Positions 44,189-52,309 of a stretch of DNA of 64,000 nt are shown piece by piece. This DNA is from Cytobacillus dafuensis (GTDB taxonomy: Bacteria > Bacillota > Bacilli > Bacillales > Cytobacillaceae), in the NCBI RefSeq assembly GCF_007995155.1, contig NZ_CP042593.1, positions 2,398,001 to 2,462,000 of the forward strand, given 5' to 3'. Both the position numbers and the translations under genes were made by a program. How positions within the stretch are numbered: the first letter of the stretch is position 1; each line of letters opens with the position of its first letter. The notes beneath the pieces were generated by a model, which saw only the letters and a list, made by a program, of their open reading frames with translations, was not told where the DNA came from and made no database searches.

Positions 44189-44380
44189 TCAAATCCCGTG
44201 TTCATAGCAATAGTGATTGACAAGCTCTTCGATTAAATCATGTTCTGGAAATTCACCTGAAAACTGAAATTGGATTTCTTCAATGAATGCGCCATTTTGA
44301 TAAACATGGATCACCCCATCTTGATTAATTACACTAAACTCAGGCTTGAATCGATAGCCATTTCTTTCTATTGCCCCCAT
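44189..44380 (-). CDS. Small conserved Bacillus protein (DUF5370/YbxH-like)
   Basis: 63 residues from ATG 44380, which has GGAGTTGAC upstream. Pattern MGAIERNGYRFKPEFSVIN, HVYQNGAFIEEIQF and ELVNHYCYEHGI; I associate it with a small Bacillus family of unknown function (DUF5370), with modest confidence. No signal or membrane segment. Confidence 0.6.
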   Translation of the reverse strand: MGAIERNGYRFKPEFSVINQDGVIHVYQNGAFIEEIQFQFSGEFPEHDLIEELVNHYCYEHGI

Positions 44381-44439
44381 TTTAGTCAACTCCATTTACA
44401 TTTTTCTTTTAGTATAGTCCTGGTGCTTGATTTTATCAC

Positions 44440-44707
44440 ATTAGAAAAAATTGGCATTCACCAAGTCCTTTTTGGCGAATGCCTTAGTTTTTCTTACACG
44501 TTAAGAAAGTATAAATTGTCAACGCAGAAGATGATCCGACGCAGTTTCCAATTTTAGGGATTAAGTATAAGTGCAACTACGCCTCTGTCTTCGCCTTTCC
44601 AAGGCTCGCCAATCGGCGAGTTTTCTTTATGCGATCTTATTAGCAGATACTTAATTGAACACACACTTTACTTAAGAACGTTAATAAACTTAAACTTTCT
44701 TATTAGC
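44440..44707 (-). mobile_element. MITE-like element, copy A (268 bp, full length)
   Basis: Read on the minus strand it begins GCTAAT, contains AAGTTTAAGTTTATTAACG, CTCGCCGATTGGCGAG and AACTGCGTCGGATCATCTTC, and ends with a subterminal hairpin (GGCATTCGCCAA / TTGGTGAATGCC) and CTAAT. A second full copy lies at 52030-52296 and a deleted one at 57874-58008, both in the opposite orientation to A. There is no transposase gene; subterminal hairpin without clear terminal inverted repeats recalls IS200/IS605-derived elements. It separates the small conserved gene from the ppiB terminator. Confidence 0.88.
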
Positions 44708-44721
44708 CAAATAAAGAAAAA

Positions 44722-44742
44722 GAGCCAGTTGGGCTCTTTTCC
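44722..44742 (-). terminator. Terminator of ppiB
   Basis: AAGAGCC and GGCTCTT arms; TTTTTCTTTATT follows on the minus strand. Confidence 0.8.
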
Positions 44743-44750
44743 ATCCTTCA

Positions 44751-45188
44751 TTATTCTTCTGTAATTTCAACTTTCTCCATTACAACTCCATTTTTCATTG
44801 CTAAAACAGTATCCATACCAGATGTTACTTTTCCGAATACTGTATGAACACCATTTAAATGTGGTTGTGGTTGATGAACGATAAAGAATTGGCTGCCGCC
44901 AGTATTGCGTCCAGCGTGAGCCATCGATAAAGAACCTACCTCATGTTTATGTGGGTTGCCTTCAGTTTCGCAATTAATTGTGTAACCAGGACCACCTGTA
45001 CCTGTACCGTGTGGACATCCACCTTGGCTTACAAAGCCAGGAATTACACGGTGAAAAGTAAGCCCGTTATAGTAACCTTCGTTAATAAGCTTCGCAAAGT
45101 TAGCAACTGTTCCCGGAGCAGCTTCAGGATATAGTTCAAACTCCACCTTTTCACCATTTTGCATTAATATGTATCCTTTTTTCGCCAT
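44751..45188 (-). CDS. ppiB: Peptidyl-prolyl cis-trans isomerase, cyclophilin type
   Basis: 145 residues from ATG 45188 (GGAGATGATTGT upstream). Cyclophilin signatures: [52 protein letters not shown]. Cytoplasmic, like B. subtilis PpiB. Monocistronic. Confidence 0.93.
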   Translation of the reverse strand: MAKKGYILMQNGEKVEFELYPEAAPGTVANFAKLINEGYYNGLTFHRVIPGFVSQGGCPHGTGTGGPGYTINCETEGNPHKHEVGSLSMAHAGRNTGGSQFFIVHQPQPHLNGVHTVFGKVTSGMDTVLAMKNGVVMEKVEITEE

Positions 45189-45261
45189 ACAATCATCTCC
45201 TTCAATAAAAATCATTCTTAATCATACATGAATTACATTAGAATTAAAAGTAACTCGGTCT

Positions 45262-45396
45262 TTAACTAAATATTTCAATAAATAACAGTAAAATAAAAAC
45301 AATTAAGCCATAAAATGATACATGCAAAAAAATAGTTGTTAATCCAAACTTTACATCTTCAAGGGTCATACCTCGCTTACGGATTCTAGTTCGCAT
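45262..45396 (-). CDS. Small single-pass membrane protein (44 aa)
   Basis: ATG 45396 to TAA 45262-45264 encodes MRTRIRKRGMTLEDVKFGLT, then a hydrophobic stretch (LIVFILLLFIEIF) that can cross the membrane. GGATGGTGAT lies 3-5 bp upstream of the start, a good match to the 16S tail. The basic N-terminus predicts N-in topology. It is too short for standard gene callers. No family recognised. Confidence 0.5.
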   Translation of the reverse strand: MRTRIRKRGMTLEDVKFGLTTIFLHVSFYGLIVFILLLFIEIFS

Positions 45397-45496
45397 AATA
45401 TCACCATCCTTAATAAAATATTATCTAAATCTAACAATATTGACAATATTCTACTAAGAAAAATTACCCAATTTAAATATTTCGGTATTAATTTAT

Positions 45497-45700
45497 TCAA
45501 TAAAACTTCTTTTGCATTTGCATTTGTTTTTTCATAATATCATAAGATTTTTCAATAATATCTGTTAATACATCTGCTTTATACACTCTGCCAAGCTTTG
45601 TGTTTTTCTGATAATAGCTAACGATTTCATCTAATTTTTGTGATGTTTCTTGTGCAATTCGAATATTAAGCTGAATTCTTTTTTCTTTGTCCAATGTCAT
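45497..45700 (-). CDS. Small ribbon-helix-helix-like protein
   Basis: 67 residues from ATG 45700 (TTGGAGGCTG upstream). The pattern RIQLNIRIAQETSQKLDEIVSYY resembles a ribbon-helix-helix DNA-binding start: a beta strand with alternating polar residues, then a helix. The C-terminus is Met/Gln/Lys-rich. Could be a small repressor or antitoxin-like protein, but no toxin gene is adjacent. Confidence 0.55.
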   Translation of the reverse strand: MTLDKEKRIQLNIRIAQETSQKLDEIVSYYQKNTKLGRVYKADVLTDIIEKSYDIMKKQMQMQKKFY

Positions 45701-45922
45701 CTTTAACAGCCTCCAAAATAGCATTTATTTCTATTCTATCAGAAAGCTATTAATTTGCTAGCAGTTTGATAGCTTAATAATAGCATGCGCTAGCTTTCGC
45801 TTTTTCGCTCATTATAACATTTCTAAATCACCTAAATTAGATCTCATTTTAAACTTCAATGTATTATATTAGGTGAATATTTTTTCATCTACTATACACA
45901 ATAAAAAAATGGAGGTGAGTTA

Positions 45923-46399
45923 ATGAATCATGTCATTGCTTTCATAATAAAAATTACTTCAAACTTTATTTTCTTATTTTTCATTCTAGGCTTTTTATAT
46001 AACATCACAGTTGTTAATGTTTTAACAATTACAATAACTCTCAGTATTTTATCGTATATTATCGGTGATTTGATGATCTTACCAAGAACCAGCAATGCTG
46101 TAGCTACCGTTACTGATTTCGGTATAGCAATGGCAGTTATTTGGATATTAAGTGTAAGTTTAACCACAGGTAATTATAATAACTTATTTACTATGTCACT
46201 TATTTCTTCTGCTGGAATTGCCTTTTTTGAATCCTTTTTTCATAAGTATTTTGTTATCTATGTTGTTTATGGAGATGAAGACAATGAACTGCAAGATACA
46301 TTTTTGCAATATCATACTGAAACAGCTGAAGAGTTTTACCCTTCTGAATTAATATCAGATGATAATAAAGACATAGAAAAACAAAAATCAAATGAGTAA
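45923..46399 (+). CDS. DUF2512 family membrane protein (YndM-like)
   Basis: 158 residues. Four membrane segments in the first 110 residues with the family motif YIIGDLMILPRTSNAVATVTDFG, then an acidic tail (YGDEDNELQDT; SELISDDNKDIEKQ). Found in Bacillus as YndM; function unknown. ATG has GGAGGTGAG upstream. Confidence 0.8.
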   Translation: MNHVIAFIIKITSNFIFLFFILGFLYNITVVNVLTITITLSILSYIIGDLMILPRTSNAVATVTDFGIAMAVIWILSVSLTTGNYNNLFTMSLISSAGIAFFESFFHKYFVIYVVYGDEDNELQDTFLQYHTETAEEFYPSELISDDNKDIEKQKSNE

Positions 46400-46406
46400 A
46401 AAAGTA

Positions 46407-46429
46407 TACCCAATTACACTATTGGGTAT
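46407..46429 (+). terminator. Terminator of the DUF2512 gene
   Basis: ATACCCAAT and ATTGGGTAT arms followed by TTTTGTG. Confidence 0.8.
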
Positions 46430-46504
46430 TTTTGTGTAAAATTGGATAAAAATTTATAATCTCCCTTGCGTTCCCTATCTACACTTCTTTTAATTAATAA
46501 CTTC

Positions 46505-46645
46505 TTATTTTTTTCTTTTAACTTGTCCCCCGAGAGATTTTTCGGTGCTGTCTTTCAATGTTCGTCACACCTTCCGTGGTCTTCGTCTACAAGCACCAGA
46601 CTCGACCTCTCTGCGTCCAATTCTAAGCTTTCTTTTAACGAGACG
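46505..46645. other. GC-richer block of unknown nature between converging genes
   Basis: A 140-bp stretch with distinctly higher G+C than its surroundings and no credible coding frame. It allows long-range pairing: GAGAG (46532-46536) with CTCTC (46607-46611) and GGTGCT (46544-46549) with AGCACC (46592-46597). It may be a structured RNA fragment or a decayed mobile sequence. Confidence 0.35.
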
Positions 46646-46660
46646 GCAGGATAACAAAAA

Positions 46661-46684
46661 AAGAATTGGATATCTCCAATTCTT
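46661..46684 (-). terminator. Terminator of the PBP1A-type gene
   Basis: AAGAATTGGA and TCCAATTCTT arms directly after the stop codon, followed by TTTTTGTTATC on the minus strand. Confidence 0.85.
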
Positions 46685-48754
46685 CTACTGGTTAAGCAGT
46701 GTATTCCATTTCTCTTTAAGAAATTCACCAAATTGTTCAAGTTCAGTTTTACCTTCAGATAGTTTTTCTTTCCACTTTGGCAATTCTTGTTTTATCTTAT
46801 CAGTACCTTCTTTAATCGTTTTCTCAATTTCTTCTTGTTTATCTTGTTGGGTAAGCTTTTCATTCATTGATTTTGTTGAGAATTCAGCAGGCTCAATATA
46901 TGGAAGTGTATTCTCCATAATTGCTTTAAATAAAGGTACAACCGTTTCTGAACTGCTGCTTGATAAATAATGCTCTCGATCGGTTTTATCGTATCCAACC
47001 CAAACAGCACCGACTAGGTTTGGCGTGTATCCTACAAACCACTGATCCTTCGTTCCGTTAATATCTTTATAAGGAAGCTGGGTGGAACCAGTCTTTCCAG
47101 CAAGTTGAACTCCATTGATTTTTGTAGCTTGTCCTGTTCCAGATTCTACAACATTAAGAAGCATTGACGTCATTTGGTTCGCAACCGATTTGGTAGTTAC
47201 TTTAACTGTTTCCTTCTTTCTTTCAGCAATAATGTTGCCAGTAGGACCAACTATTTTCGTAATTAGATGGGCATCCTTCTTTTTCCCTTCATTAGGAAAG
47301 ACTGTATAGGCTTCAGCGAGTTGTAATGGTGAAATGCCTTTATGCATACCTCCTAATGCAATGCCCAAATATTCATCCTCTTTTTCTAATGGGATTCCAA
47401 ATCGCTTCAATGAATCAATTCCCTTATCTAGTCCGATTTGATCTAGCAGCCAGACTGCTGGAACATTTAGGGAATCCTCAATGGCTTTATACATTGGCAC
47501 TTCACCTGAAAACTTCTTTGAAGCATTTTCAGGTTTATATTTTCCAAAAGACATGGGTTCATCCTTTAGCATAGAGTTTGCATTATAGCCTTCCTCAAGT
47601 GCTGGTGTATAGACAGCCAGTGGCTTTAGAGTCGAACCAGGTTGGGCTTTTAAATGAGTGGCGCGATTAAAACCACGGAATACATGTTCTCCGCGTCCGC
47701 CAACAAGTCCCCTGACTCCGCCTGAGTCAGGATCTATAAGAACAGATCCACTTTGAACGAGGACCCCATTTTTACCACGAGGAAATAAGTAATCCTGCTC
47801 ATATACTTGTTCAAGTCCAGCTTGAATATTTTGATCCATTTCTGTATAAATTCGGTATCCTCTTGTAAATATTTCTTCTTGAGTTAAGCCGTATTTATTA
47901 ATAGCCTCATCAAGTACTGCATCTACATAATAGGGATATTTTCTCTCTACAAAGCGTCCTTTTCCTTCTTCTAGTTGAATTTTTTCAGAAATGGCCTCTT
48001 TGTATTCAGATTCAGTGATCATGGAATGTTCTTTCATTTTGCCAAGCACCACATTCCGACGCTCCATGGCACCATCATAATTTTTATAAGGATCAAGTGA
48101 AGATGGTGATTTCAATAAGCCTGCAAGAAGAGCAGATTCACTTATCGTTAATTCCTTTGCACTTTTATTGAAATACTTATTAGAAGCTTGTTCAATTCCC
48201 CATGCACCACTCCCAAAATACACTTGATTTAAGTACATTTGGAGAATCTCATCTTTTGTGTAATACTTTTCAATTTCTACTGCTAAAAATAATTCCTCTA
48301 TCTTTCTTTTATAAGTCTGTTCTGGTGAAAGTAATGCATTTTTAGCAAGTTGCTGGGTGATGGTACTTCCTCCACCAGTAATTCTGCCTGCAAACAAATT
48401 TTTGAAAAAAGCACGTGCCATTCCTTTAATATCAAAGCCATTATGCTTGTAAAAGCGTTCATCCTCAATGGCTATCACGGCATTTCCTACATAATCAGGC
48501 AATTCCTCAATAATGATTCCCTCAGACCGATTCGTAGCTAATTTGCTGGCAACTTCTCCGTCTTTATCATAAATAATTGTGGATTGCTTTAATCCTTCCT
48601 GCAATGATTCCACATTCGCTGTTGCTGCTAAAAAAGCGAAAAATAGGATGGTTAATAATAAAAATGTTAGAACGATCAACATTAATATTTTTGTTATATG
48701 CTTATTTCTCCAAAAACGTTTTATACTTTCCCATATAGGTTGTAGTCTTTTCAT
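46685..48754 (-). CDS. Class A penicillin-binding protein (PBP1A family, PbpF/PbpG-like)
   Basis: 689 residues. One N-terminal membrane anchor (ILMLIVLTFLLLTILFFAFL), then a GT51 glycosyltransferase with catalytic motif EDERFYKHNGFD and GGSTITQQLAKNALL, then a transpeptidase with STLK in QPGSTLKPL, SLN in EDSLNVPAVW and KTG in AGKTGSTQLP. It polymerises and cross-links peptidoglycan outside the membrane. The charged C-terminal tail is short. Size resembles B. subtilis PbpG (forespore) more than PBP1, but I cannot separate PbpF from PbpG. Confidence 0.9.
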   Translation of the reverse strand: MKRLQPIWESIKRFWRNKHITKILMLIVLTFLLLTILFFAFLAATANVESLQEGLKQSTIIYDKDGEVASKLATNRSEGIIIEELPDYVGNAVIAIEDERFYKHNGFDIKGMARAFFKNLFAGRITGGGSTITQQLAKNALLSPEQTYKRKIEELFLAVEIEKYYTKDEILQMYLNQVYFGSGAWGIEQASNKYFNKSAKELTISESALLAGLLKSPSSLDPYKNYDGAMERRNVVLGKMKEHSMITESEYKEAISEKIQLEEGKGRFVERKYPYYVDAVLDEAINKYGLTQEEIFTRGYRIYTEMDQNIQAGLEQVYEQDYLFPRGKNGVLVQSGSVLIDPDSGGVRGLVGGRGEHVFRGFNRATHLKAQPGSTLKPLAVYTPALEEGYNANSMLKDEPMSFGKYKPENASKKFSGEVPMYKAIEDSLNVPAVWLLDQIGLDKGIDSLKRFGIPLEKEDEYLGIALGGMHKGISPLQLAEAYTVFPNEGKKKDAHLITKIVGPTGNIIAERKKETVKVTTKSVANQMTSMLLNVVESGTGQATKINGVQLAGKTGSTQLPYKDINGTKDQWFVGYTPNLVGAVWVGYDKTDREHYLSSSSSETVVPLFKAIMENTLPYIEPAEFSTKSMNEKLTQQDKQEEIEKTIKEGTDKIKQELPKWKEKLSEGKTELEQFGEFLKEKWNTLLNQ

Positions 48755-48844
48755 TTTATCTCCTTACTTGCTGCTATTAAAAGTTTCTCTTTTATTATAA
48801 TATAAACGTAAAATATTGTTAAAAGTTTCACTTATACTTATATC

Positions 48845-48873
48845 TTGACCTTTTGCTTGAAACATATTATATT
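48845..48873 (+). promoter_or_regulatory. Promoter of the candidate small RNA
   Basis: TTGACC at 48845-48850, exactly 17 bp, TATATT at 48868-48873. No protein-coding gene on the plus strand follows for several kilobases. Confidence 0.65.
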
Positions 48874-48879
48874 TATATA

Positions 48880-48991
48880 TGCGATGAGCTAATTGCGTAA
48901 GTCGATTAACAATCCAAATTGGAATGCACGAATGTGGCGTGCAGTTAATCGCCGCAATACGTAAAGGATGCCGTAATTGGCATCCTTTTTT
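48880..48991 (+). ncRNA. Candidate free-standing small RNA, about 112 nt
   Basis: Starting about 7 nt after a good sigma-A promoter, the transcript folds into a bipartite long helix: ATTGCG (48892-48897) pairs with CGCAAT (48953-48958), CGATTAAC (48903-48910) with GTTAATCG (48944-48951), and inside it TGCACG (48925-48930) with CGTGCA (48938-48943). It ends in an intrinsic terminator with AAAGGATGCC / GGCATCCTTT arms and a T-run at 48986-48991. Short ATG frames inside are not preceded by ribosome-binding sites. It lies between pbp and the LysM-GH18 gene, both on the other strand. I do not recognise its class. Confidence 0.6.
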
Positions 48992-49025
48992 AATTGAAGC
49001 ATATTTTTCCGATTTAGAAAAATGT

Positions 49026-50294
49026 CTATCTTTTTGTGATATTAAAATTTTGTTCAACATATGCCCAATTCTGTGGAAAGGGCAAACTTAACTGCCAGTA
49101 AGTTGTACCTAAAAGATGATATTGATCAATTAGTTTATATTTCTCAGAATAGCTGCGAATATCGTCAAACCAAACGGTATGCTTTTCCTGCTCAATCCAA
49201 TAATTATACCAAGGTGTAGCAGCATGTAAATCATAATTGATAACAGCCCCCTTTGAAATGGCCAGATTTTGTGCACCAAGAAGTGAAATTGCATTCGTAC
49301 TATTGTCAATATTTCTCCAGTCATATCCATATAAAGGAAGTGCCATTTGCAGCTTCTGTGGTTTAATTAAACGGATGGAGTAGCGAATCACCTCCTCCAT
49401 CCACCAAATTGGTGCTACAGGATTTGGCGGACCAGTTGGATACCCATAATCAATCGTCATTACTGCTACGATATCTGCAGCATCGCTAATAGCCTTATAA
49501 TCATACGCACCGATTATACGATTCGTTGGAATATCTTCAGTTTTTGCATGGACATTGACATGGAGAATGAATGAGCCTAAAGCTTGTTTTAATTCATGAA
49601 GAAATTTCGAGAAATTATTTCTCTGTGGTGGGGGGATAAATTCAAAGTCAATACTAACCCCTCGATATCCTTTTTTCTTAATAAAATTCATGATACTTTT
49701 AATTAAGTTTTGCCTGTAAATTGGATTTTCAAGCACTTGGCCAATCAGTTGCGGACTAAATTTTTGATCTGCATAATTCCTTATCATTAAAAGTGGAATG
49801 ACCTTTAAACGTTTACTTTCTGCAATAATTTGGGTATCATCTAATGTTAAATACGCGAACCCTTCTTTTGTAAATGAGTAAGAAACTACCGCTAAATATG
49901 TTAAATTATGTGCAATTTGCTTTAATACAGAGATAAATGAATTTGGATTAAATGGAATGATGAAACCTAATGTTTGCATTGTTAGCTTTTGAGATGAAGG
50001 AATATTTATTTTTTGACCAATGTATAGGTTATTTGGATTTATGGATGGATTGGCTAAGAGGATTAAATTTACATTCGTATTGTACTGCTGGGCAATTTTC
50101 CAAATAGAATCACCAGGTAATATTATTTTTGATCTTATGGGCAATGTTTGATCAGGGATATAGAGAGCTAAACCAGGTATGATCATACTATTTGGAATTA
50201 ATCTATTTACATTTATGATTGATTGGGTCGGCACTCCGTAAAGCTGAGATATAGCCCATAAAGAATCCCCTTCTTGGACGATGTGTATCGACAT
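49026..50294 (-). CDS. LysM-GH18 spore cortex/peptidoglycan hydrolase (SleL/YaaH/YdhD type)
   Basis: 422 residues. Two LysM domains at about 3-47 (IVQEGDSLWAISQLYGVP) and 52-97 (ILPGDSIWKIAQQYNTN), then a GH18 barrel with the catalytic strand RGVSIDFEFIPP near 213, where the terminal glutamate is the acid catalyst, and a C-terminal WFDDIRSYSEKYKL segment. No signal peptide, as in spore-associated SleL/YaaH. It cuts N-acetylglucosaminyl bonds in cortex fragments during germination, or is a coat protein. Confidence 0.87.
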   Translation of the reverse strand: MSIHIVQEGDSLWAISQLYGVPTQSIINVNRLIPNSMIIPGLALYIPDQTLPIRSKIILPGDSIWKIAQQYNTNVNLILLANPSINPNNLYIGQKINIPSSQKLTMQTLGFIIPFNPNSFISVLKQIAHNLTYLAVVSYSFTKEGFAYLTLDDTQIIAESKRLKVIPLLMIRNYADQKFSPQLIGQVLENPIYRQNLIKSIMNFIKKKGYRGVSIDFEFIPPPQRNNFSKFLHELKQALGSFILHVNVHAKTEDIPTNRIIGAYDYKAISDAADIVAVMTIDYGYPTGPPNPVAPIWWMEEVIRYSIRLIKPQKLQMALPLYGYDWRNIDNSTNAISLLGAQNLAISKGAVINYDLHAATPWYNYWIEQEKHTVWFDDIRSYSEKYKLIDQYHLLGTTYWQLSLPFPQNWAYVEQNFNITKR

Positions 50295-50380
50295 CTGTCC
50301 TCACACCTCCCTCTAATAAACCTTAATTTATTTTATGGGGTATTCATCATTAAATAGTACATAAACAAATGAATGAAAAA

Positions 50381-50455
50381 AGCACTCAAGTAATGAACTG
50401 TCCTCCGATTGATAGACAAATGCTAACAATCGGAGGACAGTTCATTTTGAGTGCT
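50381..50455 (-). terminator. Very long hairpin terminator of the terD pair
   Basis: Arms of 31 and 29 nt (50381-50411 and 50427-50455) are complementary except for a 2-nt bulge; the loop is 15 nt. On the minus strand it is followed by TTTTTTCATT. The stem includes ACTGTCCTCCGATTG and is much longer than a terminator needs, so it may derive from a repeat element. Confidence 0.75.
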
Positions 50456-50480
50456 CTATCGTGCTTTTTAAGATGACTCT

Positions 50481-51059
50481 TTAAACTTGCAAACCGTAAT
50501 TACGACATAATGCAGCTAATCCACCTGAAAAACCGCTGCCAATAGCATTGAATTTCCAATCATTGCCATGACGATAAAGTTCACAAACGACAACAGCAGT
50601 TTCGATTGAAAAATCTTCACCTAGATCAAAACGAAGTAATTCTTGTTGATTAGAATTATCCAATAAGCGAACAAATGCGTTTGATACTTGACCAAAGTTT
50701 TGTTGACGCATGTCTGAATCATGGATTGTAACAGTTATTCCAATACGATCAACATACGAAGGTATTTTTGTAAAGTCAACGACTAGCTGTTCATCGTCTC
50801 CATCCCCTTCACCTGTGCGGTTATCTCCGGAATGTACAATCGCTCCGCTTGGATGTTGAAGATTATTATAAAAAATAAAATCATGATCATTCTGGCATCT
50901 GCTATTTGCATCTACTAAAAAAGCTGAGGCATCTAAGTCAAAATCATGTCTGCCTTGATATTTATTCGTATCCCAGCCAAGTCCAATGATTACCTTTGTT
51001 AAACCTGGGTTTGTTTTTGTTAAGTCAATTCTTTGTCCCTTTGCCAATTGAATTCCCAT
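50481..51059 (-). CDS. TerD family protein (first of two; YceD/YceE-like)
   Basis: 192 residues from ATG 51059 (GGGAGGATTTTC upstream; the longer frame to 51074 lacks a site). TerD signatures: [50 protein letters not shown] (calcium-binding acidic loop) and [21 protein letters not shown]. Cytoplasmic Ca-binding stress protein of the tellurite/envelope-stress family. It follows its paralogue by 75 bp. Confidence 0.9.
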   Translation of the reverse strand: MGIQLAKGQRIDLTKTNPGLTKVIIGLGWDTNKYQGRHDFDLDASAFLVDANSRCQNDHDFIFYNNLQHPSGAIVHSGDNRTGEGDGDDEQLVVDFTKIPSYVDRIGITVTIHDSDMRQQNFGQVSNAFVRLLDNSNQQELLRFDLGEDFSIETAVVVCELYRHGNDWKFNAIGSGFSGGLAALCRNYGLQV

Positions 51060-51133
51060 TGAAAATCCTCCCATATAAATGTTTATTCAATTGTAAAGCT
51101 AGAAAATAATTTTGCCTTTCCTGCTTTTCACTA

Positions 51134-51715
51134 TTATCCGACTTGTAAACCAAAATCCGTAGCAATACGTGCTAATCCACCTTGATAACCAGAACCAACA
51201 GCAGAGAATTTCCATTCACCATTATGTCTGTATAATTCGCCGACAATGATCGCTGTTTCAATTGAAAAGTCTTCTCCTAAATCATAACGGATGACTTCTT
51301 CATTTGTTTCTTCATTTACAATTCTAACAAAAGCGTTGGAAACTTGACCAAAATTTTGTCCTCGATTTTCACCATCATGAATGGTAATGACGAAAGAAAT
51401 TTTCTCAATACCAGCAGGAACAGCATTTAAGTTCACTTTTACTTGCTCATCATCGCCGTCCCCTTCACCTGTACGGTTATCACCTGTATGTACGACTGAC
51501 CCATTTCCGCCTTCAAGCTGATTATAGAAAATAAAATCTTTATCGGAAGCGCATTTTCCAGATGTGTCTAATAGAAAAATACTAGCATCTAAATCAAAAG
51601 CCTGGCCCCCGTCATATTTATTGGTATCCCATCCAAGTCCTACTATTACTTTTGATAATCCAGGGTTTGTTTTTGTTAAATCAACCTTTTGCCCTTTTGA
51701 TAAAGAAATAGCCAT
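51134..51715 (-). CDS. TerD family protein (second of two; YceD-like)
   Basis: 193 residues from ATG 51715 (AAGGGATGAT upstream). It shares about 60% of residues with the product of 50481-51059, including [16 protein letters not shown] and the [20 protein letters not shown] segment, so the two arose by tandem duplication. The TerC-like membrane and other partners of the yceCDEFGH operon are not adjacent. Confidence 0.9.
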   Translation of the reverse strand: MAISLSKGQKVDLTKTNPGLSKVIVGLGWDTNKYDGGQAFDLDASIFLLDTSGKCASDKDFIFYNQLEGGNGSVVHTGDNRTGEGDGDDEQVKVNLNAVPAGIEKISFVITIHDGENRGQNFGQVSNAFVRIVNEETNEEVIRYDLGEDFSIETAIIVGELYRHNGEWKFSAVGSGYQGGLARIATDFGLQVG

Positions 51716-51822
51716 TAACAATCATCCCTTCATTTTTTATTAGATCTTCCTATTTCAACAGGAAGGATCATCCAATGTAAAAACTGTTTTTAATTTAATA
51801 AAGTTTTCTTTCTATCATAGTG

Positions 51823-51849
51823 TAACCCTTCCATTAGGAAAGCGTAAAC
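51823..51849 (-). promoter_or_regulatory. Candidate general-stress (SigB) promoter of the terD pair
   Basis: GTTTAC (51849-51844), 15-bp spacer, GGGTTA (51828-51823) on the minus strand resembles the SigB pattern GTTTAA-N13-15-GGGTAT. TerD homologues in B. subtilis are SigB-controlled. A TATGAT hexamer lies just downstream, so a sigma-A start is also possible. The remainder of 51850-51998 shows no gene. Confidence 0.35.
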
Positions 51850-51998
51850 TAATAAGCCTATATTATTTATTTATATTCTACTAAAGAAATATACCCCTGA
51901 CCACCTTATTTTAATATATATTTACCAGTAATGTAAAAATAAAGTAAAATCATAAGGTGAAACATTTGAAAGGTCTTGATAGATTGTGATATTAAAAA

Positions 51999-52024
51999 GG
52001 AAGGAGACATATGCTCCTTCCTCT
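51999..52024 (-). terminator. Terminator of the PAS histidine kinase gene
   Basis: GAGGAAGGAG and CTCCTTCC arms; on the minus strand TTTTTTAATATC follows. It is separated from the kinase stop codon by MITE copy B. Confidence 0.75.
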
Positions 52025-52029
52025 TGTTC

Positions 52030-52296
52030 GCTAACAGGAAAGTTTAAGTTTATTAACGTACTAAAGTGAAGTGTATTATCGATTAAATACCTGCTAATAA
52101 GATCGCATAAAGAAAACTCGCCGATTGGCGAGCCTTGGAAAGGCGAAGACAGAGGCGTAGTTGCACTTATACTTAATTCCTAAAATTGGCAACTGCGTCG
52201 GATCATCTTCTGCGTTGACAATTTATACTTTCTTAACGTGTAAGAAAAACTAAGGCATTCACCAAAAAGACTTGGTGAACGCCAAGTTTTTCTAAT
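52030..52296 (+). mobile_element. MITE-like element, copy B (267 bp, full length)
   Basis: Begins GCTAACAGGAAAGTTTAAG and ends with the subterminal hairpin (GGCATTCACCAA / TTGGTGAACGCC) and TTTTTCTAAT. About 93% identical by eye to the reverse complement of copy A. It lies between the histidine kinase stop codon and its terminator. Confidence 0.88.
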
Positions 52297-52309
52297 TAAA
52301 AAAGTAGTA

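Noticed and set aside
46466..46970. Plus-strand frames across 46466-46970
   Set aside because: They run through the PBP terminator and antisense to the PBP 3' end; no homology seen.
48764..49060. 98-codon minus-strand frame over the small RNA region
   Set aside because: No ribosome-binding site, atypical composition, and it coincides with the palindromic small RNA and its terminator.
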